From Clostridia bacterium (GTDB lineage: Bacteria > Bacillota > Clostridia > Christensenellales > Borkfalkiaceae): 64,000 nucleotides of DNA. The position numbers were made by a program, and so were the translations under genes. Below the pieces are notes generated by a model. That model was not told the origin of the DNA and searched no databases. It saw only the letters and a list, made by a program, of their open reading frames with translations. The stretch is from assembly GCA_017463325.1 (NCBI GenBank), contig JAFTPK010000004.1:1-64000 (forward strand). Reading direction: 5' to 3'. Every line of letters starts with the position of its first letter. Position 1 is the stretch's first letter. Shown piece by piece: positions 16,119-25,362 of this stretch.

Positions 16119-16996
16119 AGAAAATTTTAATCACCGGCGCAAACAGCTATATCGGTTGCGCATTTGAAAATTATTTAAAAAAGCATTATCCCGAAGCCTA
16201 CGAAATTGACGTGGTTGATATGATCGACGGCACGTGGCGTGAAAAAAGTTTTTGCGAATATGATGTGGTATATCATGTGGCGGGGATTGCGCATTCCGAT
16301 AATGGGAAAATCAGCGAAGAAAAAGAAAAGCTTTATTATTCCGTCAATACCGATTTGACGATTGAAACGGCAAAAAAAGCGAAAGCGGAAGGAGTAAAGC
16401 AGTTTATTTTCATGAGTTCCGCAATCGTGTACGGCGAAAGTGCAAAAATAGGTAAGCCGAAGAAAATTTTTGCCGACACTCCCGTTAAGCCCGCTAATTG
16501 CTATGGGGATAGTAAAGTGCAGGCGGAAAATGGAATTCAGCCTTTAAGCGACGTGGCGTTTAAAGTGGTAATTCTTCGGCCGCCTATGATTTACGGAAAA
16601 GGAAGTAAAGGGAATTACCCTACTCTTGTAAAGTTTGCCAAAAAACTCCCGTTTTTTCCGTACGTTAAAAACGAGCGCTCTATGTTGTACGTAGAAACGC
16701 TTTGCGAATTTGTTCGATTGATGATCGAGAACGAAGAAGAGGGGATTTTTTGGCCTCAAAACAAGGAATACAGCAATACGTCCGAACTTGTAAAAATGAT
16801 CGGTCAAGCGCATGGCAAAAACGTAAGACTGGTGAAAGGGTTCGGCTGGCTTTTGAGATTGATTAGTCCGTTTACGGGTCTGGTAAATAAGGCTTTTGGA
16901 AATTTAACCTACGACCAAACATTGAGTGAATACAAGGAAGAATATGCTCGATATTCCTTAAAAGAAACGGTAGATTTTACGGAGAAAGAGATATGA
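16115..16996 (+). CDS. NAD-dependent sugar epimerase/dehydratase (extended SDR)
   Basis: 293 residues. Rossmann motif GANSYIG at about 8-14 and the catalytic Y-x3-K in CYGDSKVQAENG at about 129-140; SSAIVYGES supplies the Ser. It resembles 4-keto-reductases/epimerases placed beside small phosphoglycosyl transferases (WbpV/Gne-like), which make or adjust the first UDP-N-acetyl sugar of the repeat unit. The exact substrate cannot be read from the sequence. Its start overlaps the previous stop by 4 nt, so it is coupled to the initiating transferase. Confidence 0.85.
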   Translation: MKKILITGANSYIGCAFENYLKKHYPEAYEIDVVDMIDGTWREKSFCEYDVVYHVAGIAHSDNGKISEEKEKLYYSVNTDLTIETAKKAKAEGVKQFIFMSSAIVYGESAKIGKPKKIFADTPVKPANCYGDSKVQAENGIQPLSDVAFKVVILRPPMIYGKGSKGNYPTLVKFAKKLPFFPYVKNERSMLYVETLCEFVRLMIENEEEGIFWPQNKEYSNTSELVKMIGQAHGKNVRLVKGFGWLLRLISPFTGLVNKAFGNLTYDQTLSEYKEEYARYSLKETVDFTEKEI

Positions 16997-18084
16997 GTAA
17001 AGTTTTATTTCTCGTAAATCATGACGTTGTGATCTACAATTTTCGTTTGGAGCTTGTAGAGGCTTTATTAGCCGCAGGGCACGAGGTTGTAATATCCTCG
17101 CCGCATGGGGAAAGGATAGACGATCTGGTTTCTTTGGGTTGTAAATTTAAAGAAATAAAGATGGCTCGACATGGCATGAATCCGTTAAAGGAGTTAAAAT
17201 TACTTTCCCAGTATAAAAAACTTTTGAAAGAAGAAAAACCCGATATCGTATTTTCTTACACGATCAAACCGAATATTTACGGTGCAATTGCTTGTAGAAA
17301 AGCAAAGATACCTTGCGTTGCGAATATTACAGGTCTGGGCAGCGCGGTGGAAAACGGCGGTCTAATACAAAAAATCACGGTGCTTCTTTATAAGTATGCG
17401 TTCAAAAAAATCAAAAAAGTATATTTTCAGAATACGGAAAATATGCAATTCTTCATTGATAGAAAAATCGCGCTTGGCAAGCATGATCTTTTGCCTGGCT
17501 CGGGGGTAAACTTAGAACGTTTTTGTTTGTTGGAGTATCCGAATACGGAAACCGTCGAATTTGCATTTATTTCCCGCATTATGAAAGAAAAAGGCGTGGA
17601 ACAGTATTTAGAGGCGGCAAAAGCGATTAGAGAGAAATATCCCTTTACCCGTTTTCACGTTTGCGGATTTTGTGAAGAAGAGTACGAAGAAAAGCTTGGC
17701 GAGTTGACGAAAAAAGGGATTGTTGAATATCACGGTATGGTTCGTGACGTTAAGGCTTTTTTGCAACAAATTCATTGTACTGTACATCCGACCTATTATC
17801 CGGAGGGACTTTCCAACGTATTGTTAGAAAGCTCTGCTTGTGGGCGTCCGATCATCACGACCGACCGTTCGGGCTGTCGAGAGGTAATCGACGACGGGGT
17901 GAATGGTTTTATCGTAAAGCAAAAAGACGGAGCGGATCTTATTGAAAAGCTGGAAAAATTTCTTGCTCTTTCGTGGGAAGAAAAACGGCGGATGGGTTTA
18001 AACGGCAGGGCAAAAGTCGAAAAAGAATTTGATAGAAAAATTGTTGTAGAAAAATACTTGGGGGAGCTTGATAGTGGATTATAA
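16993..18084 (+). CDS. GT4 glycosyltransferase (first of three GT4/ATP-grasp pairs)
   Basis: 363 residues, GT-B fold. N-terminal LFLVNHDVVIYNFRLELVEAL and the glycine-rich GLGSAVENGG loop are followed by the C-terminal nucleotide-sugar site YPEGLSNVLLESSACGRPII (the E-x7-E motif) at about 261-280. It resembles CapM/PglA-type enzymes that add the second sugar to an undecaprenyl-linked HexNAc derivative. It acts in the cytosol at the membrane. Start ATG 16993 overlaps the SDR stop. Its 3' end overlaps the next gene, an ATP-grasp protein. Confidence 0.9.
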   Translation: MSKVLFLVNHDVVIYNFRLELVEALLAAGHEVVISSPHGERIDDLVSLGCKFKEIKMARHGMNPLKELKLLSQYKKLLKEEKPDIVFSYTIKPNIYGAIACRKAKIPCVANITGLGSAVENGGLIQKITVLLYKYAFKKIKKVYFQNTENMQFFIDRKIALGKHDLLPGSGVNLERFCLLEYPNTETVEFAFISRIMKEKGVEQYLEAAKAIREKYPFTRFHVCGFCEEEYEEKLGELTKKGIVEYHGMVRDVKAFLQQIHCTVHPTYYPEGLSNVLLESSACGRPIITTDRSGCREVIDDGVNGFIVKQKDGADLIEKLEKFLALSWEEKRRMGLNGRAKVEKEFDRKIVVEKYLGELDSGL

Positions 18085-18970
18085 GAAAATTTTTAAAAGC
18101 CGCAAACTTCGAGCGTTTATTTTAGGTTTGTTGCGATTTGTTCCCGATAAAACTATGTTGAAAATGCAGTATAAGATAAAAACGGGAAGGCAATTAAATT
18201 TAAAAGATCCCAAGCGCTATACGGAAAAATTGCAATGGTATAAATTAAACTATAAAAATCCTATTATGCACCGTTGCGTTGATAAGTATCAGGTTCGGGA
18301 ATTTATAAAGGAAAAAGGATTAGAAGAAATTTTAGTAAAATTATATGCAAAATCAGATTCCGTAAAAGGGTTGGATTTTGAGCGACTTCCCGATCAATTT
18401 GTTATTAAAACGACAAATGGTGGGGGTGGATTAAACGTAATCGTTTGCCCTGATAAAACAAAACTTGATAGACGAGAGCTTGAAGAGAAATTAGCCTGTA
18501 AAAAAATTAAAAGTAGAACGGGCGGGAGAGAGTGGGCTTACTACGGGTTGGAGCCTGGCGTTATAGTAGAAGAGCTTTTAATTAATAGCAAAAATCCTTT
18601 GGCTGGCGTAAACGACTATAAAATTTTCTGTTATCAAGGAAAAGCAAAATATATTGTCGTAGACGTGGATAGATATGTTGGGCATAAACGTAATTTTTAT
18701 GACCGTGACTGGAATCGTTTAGAGTATTCAAGCGATTGCCCTCCTGCCGATTGCGATATTGAAAAACCTGAAAATTACGAAAAAATGTTGCAGATTGCAG
18801 AAAAGCTTTCGGAGGATTTTCCTTACGTGAGAGTGGATTTGTATAACGTTGAAGGAAAAATTTATTTTGGAGAGTTGACTTTTTATCCGTGGAGCGGCTA
18901 TGTTCAATTTGAACCTGACGAGGCGGATTTTGTATTTGGAAAAGATTTTGAATTAAAGTCTTTTAAATAA
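18074..18970 (+). CDS. TupA-like ATP-grasp amidoligase, copy 1
   Basis: 298 residues. I chose GTG 18074 because GGGGGAG lies 7 nt upstream; TTG 18068 is too close to it. N-terminal block LNLKDPKRYTEKLQWYKLNY and VDKYQVREF, then QFVIKTTNGGGGLNVIV, GGREWAYYGLEPGVIVEELL (ATP-grasp lysine/glycine-loop region), and C-terminal VRVDLYNVEGKIYFGELTF with the metal-binding Asp/Glu. The family is named after TupA of alkaliphilic Bacillus, needed for teichuronopeptide, where amino acids are amide-linked to uronic acids. The likely reaction is ATP-dependent amide formation on a glycan carboxyl group; the substrate is inferred. Confidence 0.85.
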   Translation: MDYKKIFKSRKLRAFILGLLRFVPDKTMLKMQYKIKTGRQLNLKDPKRYTEKLQWYKLNYKNPIMHRCVDKYQVREFIKEKGLEEILVKLYAKSDSVKGLDFERLPDQFVIKTTNGGGGLNVIVCPDKTKLDRRELEEKLACKKIKSRTGGREWAYYGLEPGVIVEELLINSKNPLAGVNDYKIFCYQGKAKYIVVDVDRYVGHKRNFYDRDWNRLEYSSDCPPADCDIEKPENYEKMLQIAEKLSEDFPYVRVDLYNVEGKIYFGELTFYPWSGYVQFEPDEADFVFGKDFELKSFK

Positions 18971-18990
18971 AAAATGGGGATAATAACCTT

Positions 18991-20049
18991 ATGGATAAAA
19001 AAATCATCTTCTTTTCTGGCGCAATGGGTCGTGGCGGTGCGGAAAGAGTAATTAGTATATTAAGCGAGGCGTATGCAAAAAAAGGCTGGAAGGTCAAAAT
19101 TGCGACGGTGTTACACTCCCAAGTAGATTATGTTTTGGCGGATGGGGTCGAGGTTGTAGATCTTTCGCCGAAAGAAGGAATAAAAAAGGGACTTTTTAAA
19201 ACGTTAAAAAAGATTCGTCGCTTTGTAAAAGAGGAAAAGCCGAACGTTGTAGTAGCGTTTATGGCGCAAATTTGTTTATTAGTGGGATTTGCTTTAAAAG
19301 GAATAAAGACACCGTTGATCGTTTCGGAACGAATTGATCCTTCGCAGGTAAAACGAAGCTTTCTTTATAAAAAATTACTCAATAACACGTATCAAAAATC
19401 AGACGTTGTAGTTTTTCAAACGGAAAGAGCAAAAAACTATTTCAATAAAAAAATTCGCGATAAGAGCGTGATTATTGCAAATCCGATCAAGGTGAATACG
19501 GAAATCGTAGAAAACGGAAAGCGGCGTATCGTGACGGCTGGGCGTTTAGAGAAACAGAAAAATCAGAAAATGTTGATTGCGGCGTTTGCAGAGTTTAAGA
19601 AAACGCATCCTGAATACTCTTTGACGATTTATGGTGAGGGACCGTTAAGAGGAGAGCTGGAAGCACAAGTCAAAGCGCTTGCGTTGACGGATTCGGTGGA
19701 GCTTCCCGGAAATCTTCTTGATTTGCATGAGCAAATGAAAGATGCACAAATTTTTGTATTACCGAGCGATTTCGAGGGGCTTTCCAACGCGTTGTTGGAA
19801 GCAATGATGATGGGATTCCCTGTTGTTTCTACTGACTGTGCGGGGTCTGACGAGGTGATAAAAAATGGAGAAAACGGATTGTTGATTCCTGTGAGCGACG
19901 AAGGCGCATTGTTGGAAGCGTTGAATAAGCTTGCGGACGATCCTGTTTTGCGTACAAGGCTTTCGCAAAACGCGAGGTTGTCCGTGGAACCTTATAAGAC
20001 GGAAAATATTATTCAAAAATGGGAAGATGCGATTGAAAAAGCACAGTAA
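18991..20049 (+). CDS. GT4 glycosyltransferase (second pair)
   Basis: 352 residues, GT-B fold. N-terminal FFSGAMGRGGAERVISILSE is the acceptor-side motif of the GT4 'GGAER' group. RIVTAGRLEKQKNQKMLIAA begins the C-terminal Rossmann domain, and SDFEGLSNALLEAMMMGFPV carries the E-x7-E nucleotide-sugar motif. It extends the lipid-linked repeat unit in the cytosol. It lies 20 nt after the first ATP-grasp gene and 14 nt before the second. Its codon use is A/T-rich like its neighbours. Confidence 0.92.
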   Translation: MDKKIIFFSGAMGRGGAERVISILSEAYAKKGWKVKIATVLHSQVDYVLADGVEVVDLSPKEGIKKGLFKTLKKIRRFVKEEKPNVVVAFMAQICLLVGFALKGIKTPLIVSERIDPSQVKRSFLYKKLLNNTYQKSDVVVFQTERAKNYFNKKIRDKSVIIANPIKVNTEIVENGKRRIVTAGRLEKQKNQKMLIAAFAEFKKTHPEYSLTIYGEGPLRGELEAQVKALALTDSVELPGNLLDLHEQMKDAQIFVLPSDFEGLSNALLEAMMMGFPVVSTDCAGSDEVIKNGENGLLIPVSDEGALLEALNKLADDPVLRTRLSQNARLSVEPYKTENIIQKWEDAIEKAQ

Positions 20050-20063
20050 AGTGAGAGGTTGAC

Positions 20064-20924
20064 ATGAAAAAATTATTAAAAGCTGCGTCGAGAATTTTGC
20101 CTGACAAGATTTATATTGCGTTGAAATATCGAATGCGTCTTGGGAGGTTTCCTAATTTAAAGAATCCGCAGACGTTTAGTGAAAAACTGCAATGGTTAAA
20201 ACTTCACGACCGTAGACCCGAGTATACGCAAATGGTGGACAAATACGAGGCGAAAAAGTACATTGCAGAAAAGATCGGGGAGGAATATATCATTCCAACG
20301 CTTGGCGTTTGGGATAATTTCGACGATATTGATTTTGATCAATTACCCGAACAATTCGTTTTAAAAACGACGCACGATTCGGGCGGCGTTGTTATTTGTA
20401 GGGATAAGTCTAAGCTGGATTTAGTTGCGGCGAAAAAGAAAATTAACGAATCCTTAAAAACAAATTATTACTGGCAAGGTCGCGAGTGGCCCTATAAAAA
20501 TGTAAAGCCGCGTATTTTGGCGGAGGAATTACTGGTTGAAAAATCAGATGATGGGGAAGAAAGCGTTACCGATTATAAATTTTTTTGTTTTAACGGTACT
20601 CCTCGTATAATGTTCATAAGCAAAGATAATGCAGAGAATACTTATCGTGATTTCTTTGATATGGATTTCAATGAGGTAAATCTTCGTATGAAAGCAGAGC
20701 GTTCTCCAACGCCGCTTAAAAAACCGATTGCCTTCGAACGAATGAAATATATTGCAAAGGAGATATCGAGAGATATACCTTGTATTCGTGTTGATTTTTA
20801 TTTTGTTGAAGGAAATTTGTATTTAGGTGAATTGACTCTTTTTCATAATGGTGGATTTTTTAATGGCGAACCAAAGGAATGGGATTATACCCTTGGAAGT
20901 TGGATAGAATTGCCGAAAAAATAA
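20064..20924 (+). CDS. TupA-like ATP-grasp amidoligase, copy 2
   Basis: 286 residues, homologous to 18074-18970 and 22032-22967. Shared blocks: PNLKNPQTFSEKLQWLKLHD, VDKYEAKKY, ERFVLKTTHDSGG-type segment (here EQFVLKTTHDSGGVVICRDK), YWQGREWPYKNVKPRILAEE, then TDYKFFCFNGTPRIMFIS and the metal-binding CIRVDFYFVEGNLYLGELTL. It is closer to copy 3 than to copy 1 (both have THDSGG and WPYKNVKPRI). A cytosolic ligase by family; the donor amino acid and acceptor sugar are unknown. Confidence 0.88.
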   Translation: MKKLLKAASRILPDKIYIALKYRMRLGRFPNLKNPQTFSEKLQWLKLHDRRPEYTQMVDKYEAKKYIAEKIGEEYIIPTLGVWDNFDDIDFDQLPEQFVLKTTHDSGGVVICRDKSKLDLVAAKKKINESLKTNYYWQGREWPYKNVKPRILAEELLVEKSDDGEESVTDYKFFCFNGTPRIMFISKDNAENTYRDFFDMDFNEVNLRMKAERSPTPLKKPIAFERMKYIAKEISRDIPCIRVDFYFVEGNLYLGELTLFHNGGFFNGEPKEWDYTLGSWIELPKK

Positions 20925-20932
20925 GAGGAAAT

Positions 20933-22018
20933 ATGAAAATATTATTTATTAGTGGAAATCTTTGCGACGGTGGGGCGCAGCGTGTAATTGCCGTTATTGC
21001 GAGCGAGCTTGCGGAAAAGGGTCACGACGTTTCATTACTGTTATTTAGTCGAAATGAAAAAGAGTACCCGATTAGCGAAAAAGTGAAAATCACAGCGCTC
21101 GGAAAGAATTTTGAGGAATATTCTAAAATTTCCGAGTTTTCACGCATTAAAAAAATTCGCAAGTATTTAAAAGAAACGAAACCGAACGTTGCGGTTGGTT
21201 TTTTGGAGGGTGGATACGCATTATATCTTTCTTCCTTTGGATTAAAATTTAAAAAAGTTGCTTCGGCAAGAATTAATCCGAAAAGCATTTTAGCGGGAAA
21301 AGGGATTCGCGCAAAAATCAACAGGGCTTGGTTTAATCACGCTGACTCTATCGTTCTACAAACGGAAAGTCAAAAAGCGCTTTCCCCTAAAAGTTGGTTG
21401 AATCGTTGTACGGTGATTGCAAATCCCGTATCGGAAACAGCACTTGCCAAAGGAAAAGAGGAATACGTCGAAAGTTGTCGCAGCTTTTTGATGATAGGGC
21501 GATTAGCGCAACAAAAAAATTATGAAATGGCATTGCAGGCTATTCAAAAGGTAAAGGAAACGTATCCCGACATCCATTTGGATATTTTTGGAAAAGGCGG
21601 TTTGGAAGAAACGTTAAAAGAACAAATTAAAGAGTTGGGGCTTACTGACAACGTAGCTCTTTGCGGTTGGACGCAAGATTCGATCGGGGAGTATAGAAAA
21701 CACGATGGATATTTGCTGACTTCCGATTACGAGGGGATGCCAAACGCGTTGATGGAGGCAATGGCCGTGGGGCTTCCTTGCATTTCCACGAATTGCGATA
21801 CGGGGCCGTCCGATTTGATTGAGGACGGAAAAAGCGGATTTCTTATTCCCGTGGGCGACGTGGACGCCTTGGCAGAAAGCATTTTAAAGGTGATTAAGAT
21901 GTCGAGTGAGCAAAGAGAAAGTATCGGTCAAGCGGCGAGAAAACGTATGCAAGAAAATTTTAATAATAAAGTAATTGCAGAGCGATGGGAAGAATTATTT
22001 AAAAATCTTTGTAAATAA
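20933..22018 (+). CDS. GT4 glycosyltransferase (third pair)
   Basis: 361 residues from ATG 20933, chosen over an in-frame ATG at 20879 that lies inside the previous gene; AGAGG precedes 20933. N-terminal LFISGNLCDGGAQRVIAVIA, then FLMIGRLAQQKNYEMALQAI and SDYEGMPNALMEAMAVGLPC with the E-x7-E motif at about 265-285. It is similar to the second GT4, which suggests that the pair was duplicated. It follows the second ATP-grasp gene by 8 nt and is followed by the third after 13 nt. Confidence 0.92.
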   Translation: MKILFISGNLCDGGAQRVIAVIASELAEKGHDVSLLLFSRNEKEYPISEKVKITALGKNFEEYSKISEFSRIKKIRKYLKETKPNVAVGFLEGGYALYLSSFGLKFKKVASARINPKSILAGKGIRAKINRAWFNHADSIVLQTESQKALSPKSWLNRCTVIANPVSETALAKGKEEYVESCRSFLMIGRLAQQKNYEMALQAIQKVKETYPDIHLDIFGKGGLEETLKEQIKELGLTDNVALCGWTQDSIGEYRKHDGYLLTSDYEGMPNALMEAMAVGLPCISTNCDTGPSDLIEDGKSGFLIPVGDVDALAESILKVIKMSSEQRESIGQAARKRMQENFNNKVIAERWEELFKNLCK

Positions 22019-22031
22019 GGGAGGACAAACA

Positions 22032-22967
22032 ATGTCCAAAGAGGGGTTAAAATTTTACTTGAAGAATCCGAAACGGATATACGGTTTTTTTGCGTCGAGA
22101 GGACTTTTAAATTGGATGTCGGATAAGGCGTTCGTTAAAATGGCATATAAAAACAATACGGGCAAAAAACTGAATCTAAAAAACCCGCAAACGTTTAATG
22201 AAAAACTGCAATGGATGAAAGTATACGATCATAATCCTCTCTATACTCAGCTTGTAGATAAATATGAAGTGAGAGAATTCGTTGAAAATCTGAACGTAAA
22301 AGATCTGCATTTAATTCCGCTTTTAGGGGTATGGGAGAAATTTGATGATATTGATTTTGATAAATTGCCCGAGCGATTTGTTTTAAAATGTACGCATGAT
22401 AGTGGTGGACTGTGTATTTGTCGAGATAAGTCTGCTTTTGATAAAGAAAAAGCGAAAAAGAAAATCAACAAATCCCTTTCGCGTAATTTTTATTACCAAG
22501 GTCGCGAATGGCCCTATAAAAACGTCAAGCCGAGAATTATTGCCGAAGCGTATATGGACGATTTTGAGGAGGGCGAAGAGGGGTATGGACAGGGCTTGAC
22601 CGATTATAAATTTTTTACCTTTAACGGCGAGCCGAAGATGTTATATATTTCTCGTGGGTTGGAGAATCATGCGACGGCAAAAATATCCTTTTTTGATTTA
22701 AACGGCGAGTTTATGCCGTTTAAACGTAGTGATTACGAGGGGTTTTCAGAAAAGCCGGATATGCCCAAAGAATTGTCGCGCATGACGGAAATTGCGAGGG
22801 AGTGTTCTAAAAAAATAGAAGCTCCGTTTTTGCGGGTGGATTTGTACGTCATTAAAGGAAGAATTTATTTTTCCGAATTTACGTTCTTTCCCTGCGGGGG
22901 CATGATGCCGATTGATCCGCCTGAATGGGATAATAAAATTGGAAGTTGGATAAAACTTGAAGACTAA
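22032..22967 (+). CDS. TupA-like ATP-grasp amidoligase, copy 3
   Basis: 311 residues from ATG 22032 behind GGGAGG (an in-frame ATG at 21975 is inside the previous gene). It has the same order of blocks as copies 1 and 2: LNLKNPQTFNEKLQWMKVYD, VDKYEVREF, ERFVLKCTHDSGGLCICRDK, YQGREWPYKNVKPRIIAEAY, TDYKFFTFNGEPKMLYIS, then LRVDLYVIKGRIYFSEFTFF. A 25-residue basic/aromatic extension at the N-terminus is extra. By family it is an ATP-dependent amidoligase of surface-polymer synthesis. Confidence 0.88.
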   Translation: MSKEGLKFYLKNPKRIYGFFASRGLLNWMSDKAFVKMAYKNNTGKKLNLKNPQTFNEKLQWMKVYDHNPLYTQLVDKYEVREFVENLNVKDLHLIPLLGVWEKFDDIDFDKLPERFVLKCTHDSGGLCICRDKSAFDKEKAKKKINKSLSRNFYYQGREWPYKNVKPRIIAEAYMDDFEEGEEGYGQGLTDYKFFTFNGEPKMLYISRGLENHATAKISFFDLNGEFMPFKRSDYEGFSEKPDMPKELSRMTEIARECSKKIEAPFLRVDLYVIKGRIYFSEFTFFPCGGMMPIDPPEWDNKIGSWIKLED

Positions 22968-22991
22968 AAAGAAACCTTTACGGAGGGGGAA

Positions 22992-24338
22992 ATGGAAAAT
23001 ACTTTTATAAATAAAAAGGAGGAAAACGCTTTGCAGGACGTACGGAAAAAAACGCCTACGGTTGTTTCGGTGGTTGAAATTTTATTAAAATCATTTGTCG
23101 TTTTCTTATTTTTATTTGAATTTAATTGCTCGGTGTTTGGCTTACCGACATTTGTGACAACTCGACGAGTTGCCGTCGGGATCATGTTTTTACACGTGCT
23201 TTTATGCAGTTCTTTAAAGAGAACGCCCAGAACGACGTCGGCGACGTATTATAAAAAAATAATATTATTGCAAGCGTTGATGCTTGCATATGCCGCGATT
23301 TTGTTGATTGTAATCGGTAGGGGAAGCGGTGAGCACGTATTTAATCGTATTGCCACATTTTTTCTTGTAGGCATATTTGGCGCGTATATAATTAGTAGGT
23401 ATTTTTCCTCTTTGGAAGAATTGATGAAAACCTTGTTGATCGCATGTCTTGTGCAAGCGTTCTTTATCGTTTTATTTGCGTTGGTTCCTACAATAGGGGA
23501 CAGAGTAGACCGTTTCATCGGACTTTATGAAGGAAATGCAAGTTTAAACAGGCGAGGATATTTGACGGGGTTTGCTTGCTCAGCGGCGCCTGGTATGCTT
23601 TGCATGGTTCCCGGGTTTGCGGCTTGTATTTACTTTATTTTAAAACGTCCAAATAAAGAATTTTTCTTTGTTGCGCTTTTTTCCGTTCTTGTATTTGCCG
23701 CGACCATGATTGCGAGAACGGGATTGGTGATTGGGTTAATAGGTTTATTTTTAATCTGGCTTGGCGGCGGAAAAACGAAAAAGGGAAGAGGAATCAAGAT
23801 ACTTTTAATGTTTCTCGGGATTTTCCTTTTCGGTTTTACTTTTATCGTCGTTTTTGGGTTGGGAGATAAAATAACATCGTTATTCAATCGTGTGGTGGAT
23901 CTACTTAGAGAAGGACTTTGGGGGGATTTCTTTGCGGCTTATTTCGGGCAAGTAGCTGGGTCAAAAACAGTAATCCCACCTATTTCATTAGAAACTATAG
24001 TAGGAACGGGAATTTTAAGCGGTACTTCCGCGAATGGGGTTACCGTTAACGTGGACGGTGGTTTTGTACGTGTATATACTGCGTTAGGCCTCCCGATGGC
24101 AATCATTTCCTATCTTTCATTGTTTGGAAACTCCATTCAGGCAGCCAGAAAGCTTTCCGATCCTGTTTTTAAATATACAATGATCTTTATGGTGGCGTAT
24201 TTATTTGTTGGAGAATTTAAAGAATTCTTCTTGTATAATGGGCTTGCAATCGCTACATTCTTTGGAATGCTTCTGCTTTATGATAAAGATAGCATCAAAA
24301 AGGAAAGAGAGAGGAAATTGCTTAATGCTGAAATATAA
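22992..24338 (+). CDS. O-antigen/capsule polymerase-like membrane protein (Wzy)
   Basis: 448 residues with about 10-12 predicted membrane helices, beginning at about residue 25 (ILLKSFVVFLFLFEFN). A long extracytoplasmic loop sits between about residues 295 and 350, as in Wzy/WaaL proteins. GYLTGFACSAAPGMLCMVPG precedes the central helices. Wzy proteins share little sequence, so the call rests on topology, length and position between glycosyltransferases and the flippase. It would polymerise repeat units on the outer face of the membrane. The start is ATG 22992 behind GGAGGGG. Confidence 0.75.
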   Translation: MENTFINKKEENALQDVRKKTPTVVSVVEILLKSFVVFLFLFEFNCSVFGLPTFVTTRRVAVGIMFLHVLLCSSLKRTPRTTSATYYKKIILLQALMLAYAAILLIVIGRGSGEHVFNRIATFFLVGIFGAYIISRYFSSLEELMKTLLIACLVQAFFIVLFALVPTIGDRVDRFIGLYEGNASLNRRGYLTGFACSAAPGMLCMVPGFAACIYFILKRPNKEFFFVALFSVLVFAATMIARTGLVIGLIGLFLIWLGGGKTKKGRGIKILLMFLGIFLFGFTFIVVFGLGDKITSLFNRVVDLLREGLWGDFFAAYFGQVAGSKTVIPPISLETIVGTGILSGTSANGVTVNVDGGFVRVYTALGLPMAIISYLSLFGNSIQAARKLSDPVFKYTMIFMVAYLFVGEFKEFFLYNGLAIATFFGMLLLYDKDSIKKERERKLLNAEI

Positions 24339-25362
24339 TTACGTGTTTTTTAATGTGGCAGACGCCAAAACGAGAAAAAAGGATCCAAATGGTTATAATG
24401 CCATCTGTGTAAAAGATTTAGAGGATATGGAGGGGGTACAAGTAGTTTCCTATCCTCTGGATTATGCGCCGTATATCGTGCGTTGGCTGTTTGCGGTGCA
24501 CCATACTCCCAAAATCAATAAAATTATTAAATTGCCTTTTAAAAAAGCTTGGTATCCGCATTATTTTAAAGCGAAATTTAAAGAAAAAAAGCCTATTTGT
24601 TTCGTAATTAGCGGGACTTATTTGCCTGTTGAATATTTGCGTTATTTAAAGAAAAAATATCCTGACGCGAAGTTTGTAAAAATTCATCGGGACCTTGTCA
24701 GTCTTTGGTGGAAACTCAATCCTTCGTTTACGCCAGAAATCGTGAAAGAGATTTTTGATTTGAGTTTTGCTTACGACGAAGAAGAGGCTAAGCAGCTCGG
24801 GTGGTCGCATTTTAATGAGTTTGAATCGAAAATAGACGTGCCTATTTCTCCTGAGTATCCTTTATCCGACGTGTTCTTTGCGGGACGCGTAAAAGATCGT
24901 TTCCCGAAGCTTTTAGAAATTTATGACGTTTTAACGAAACAGGGCTTGCGTTGTAATTATTATTTGATGGGAGTTCCAAAAGAAAAGCGCGTACAACTTC
25001 CCGGAATAGAATATGCCGAGCGATCAATGTCTTATAGCGAAATGCTTTACCGTTCGGTAAATTCTCGCTGTATTTTAGAAGTAAATCAAGCGGGTGCGGT
25101 AGGGTATACGTCAAGGTTTTTGGAGGCGGTTTTATTCAATAAGCGTTTATTGACAGACAATCGTTCTATTAAAAATTCAAAATTCTATAATCCCAAGAAT
25201 ATTTGCTGTTTTAACCATGCGGAGGAGCTTGACGCTGCGTTTGTTTTAAATGAAGAACCTGTTGAGTATTATTACGGCGGTGAATTTTCGCCTGTCAATT
25301 TGATAAAACAAATAGATGAAGAGCTTTTAAGGATTGGTGAGGAGAAAGACGGTGGGAAATAA
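24325..25362 (+). CDS. Putative glycosyltransferase-like protein of the polysaccharide operon
   Basis: 345 residues from ATG 24325 (GAGGAAA upstream; overlaps the polymerase gene by 14 nt). No membrane segment. A Rossmann-like middle (SDVFFAGRVKDRFPKLLEIY at about 187-206) and CILEVNQAGAVGYTSRFLEA near the C-terminus, followed by FNKRLLTDNRSI, resemble the donor-binding half of GT-B enzymes of the CgeB/GT1-like type. No precise family is recognised. It is probably another transferase or a modifying enzyme of the repeat unit. Confidence 0.6.
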   Translation: MLKYNYVFFNVADAKTRKKDPNGYNAICVKDLEDMEGVQVVSYPLDYAPYIVRWLFAVHHTPKINKIIKLPFKKAWYPHYFKAKFKEKKPICFVISGTYLPVEYLRYLKKKYPDAKFVKIHRDLVSLWWKLNPSFTPEIVKEIFDLSFAYDEEEAKQLGWSHFNEFESKIDVPISPEYPLSDVFFAGRVKDRFPKLLEIYDVLTKQGLRCNYYLMGVPKEKRVQLPGIEYAERSMSYSEMLYRSVNSRCILEVNQAGAVGYTSRFLEAVLFNKRLLTDNRSIKNSKFYNPKNICCFNHAEELDAAFVLNEEPVEYYYGGEFSPVNLIKQIDEELLRIGEEKDGGK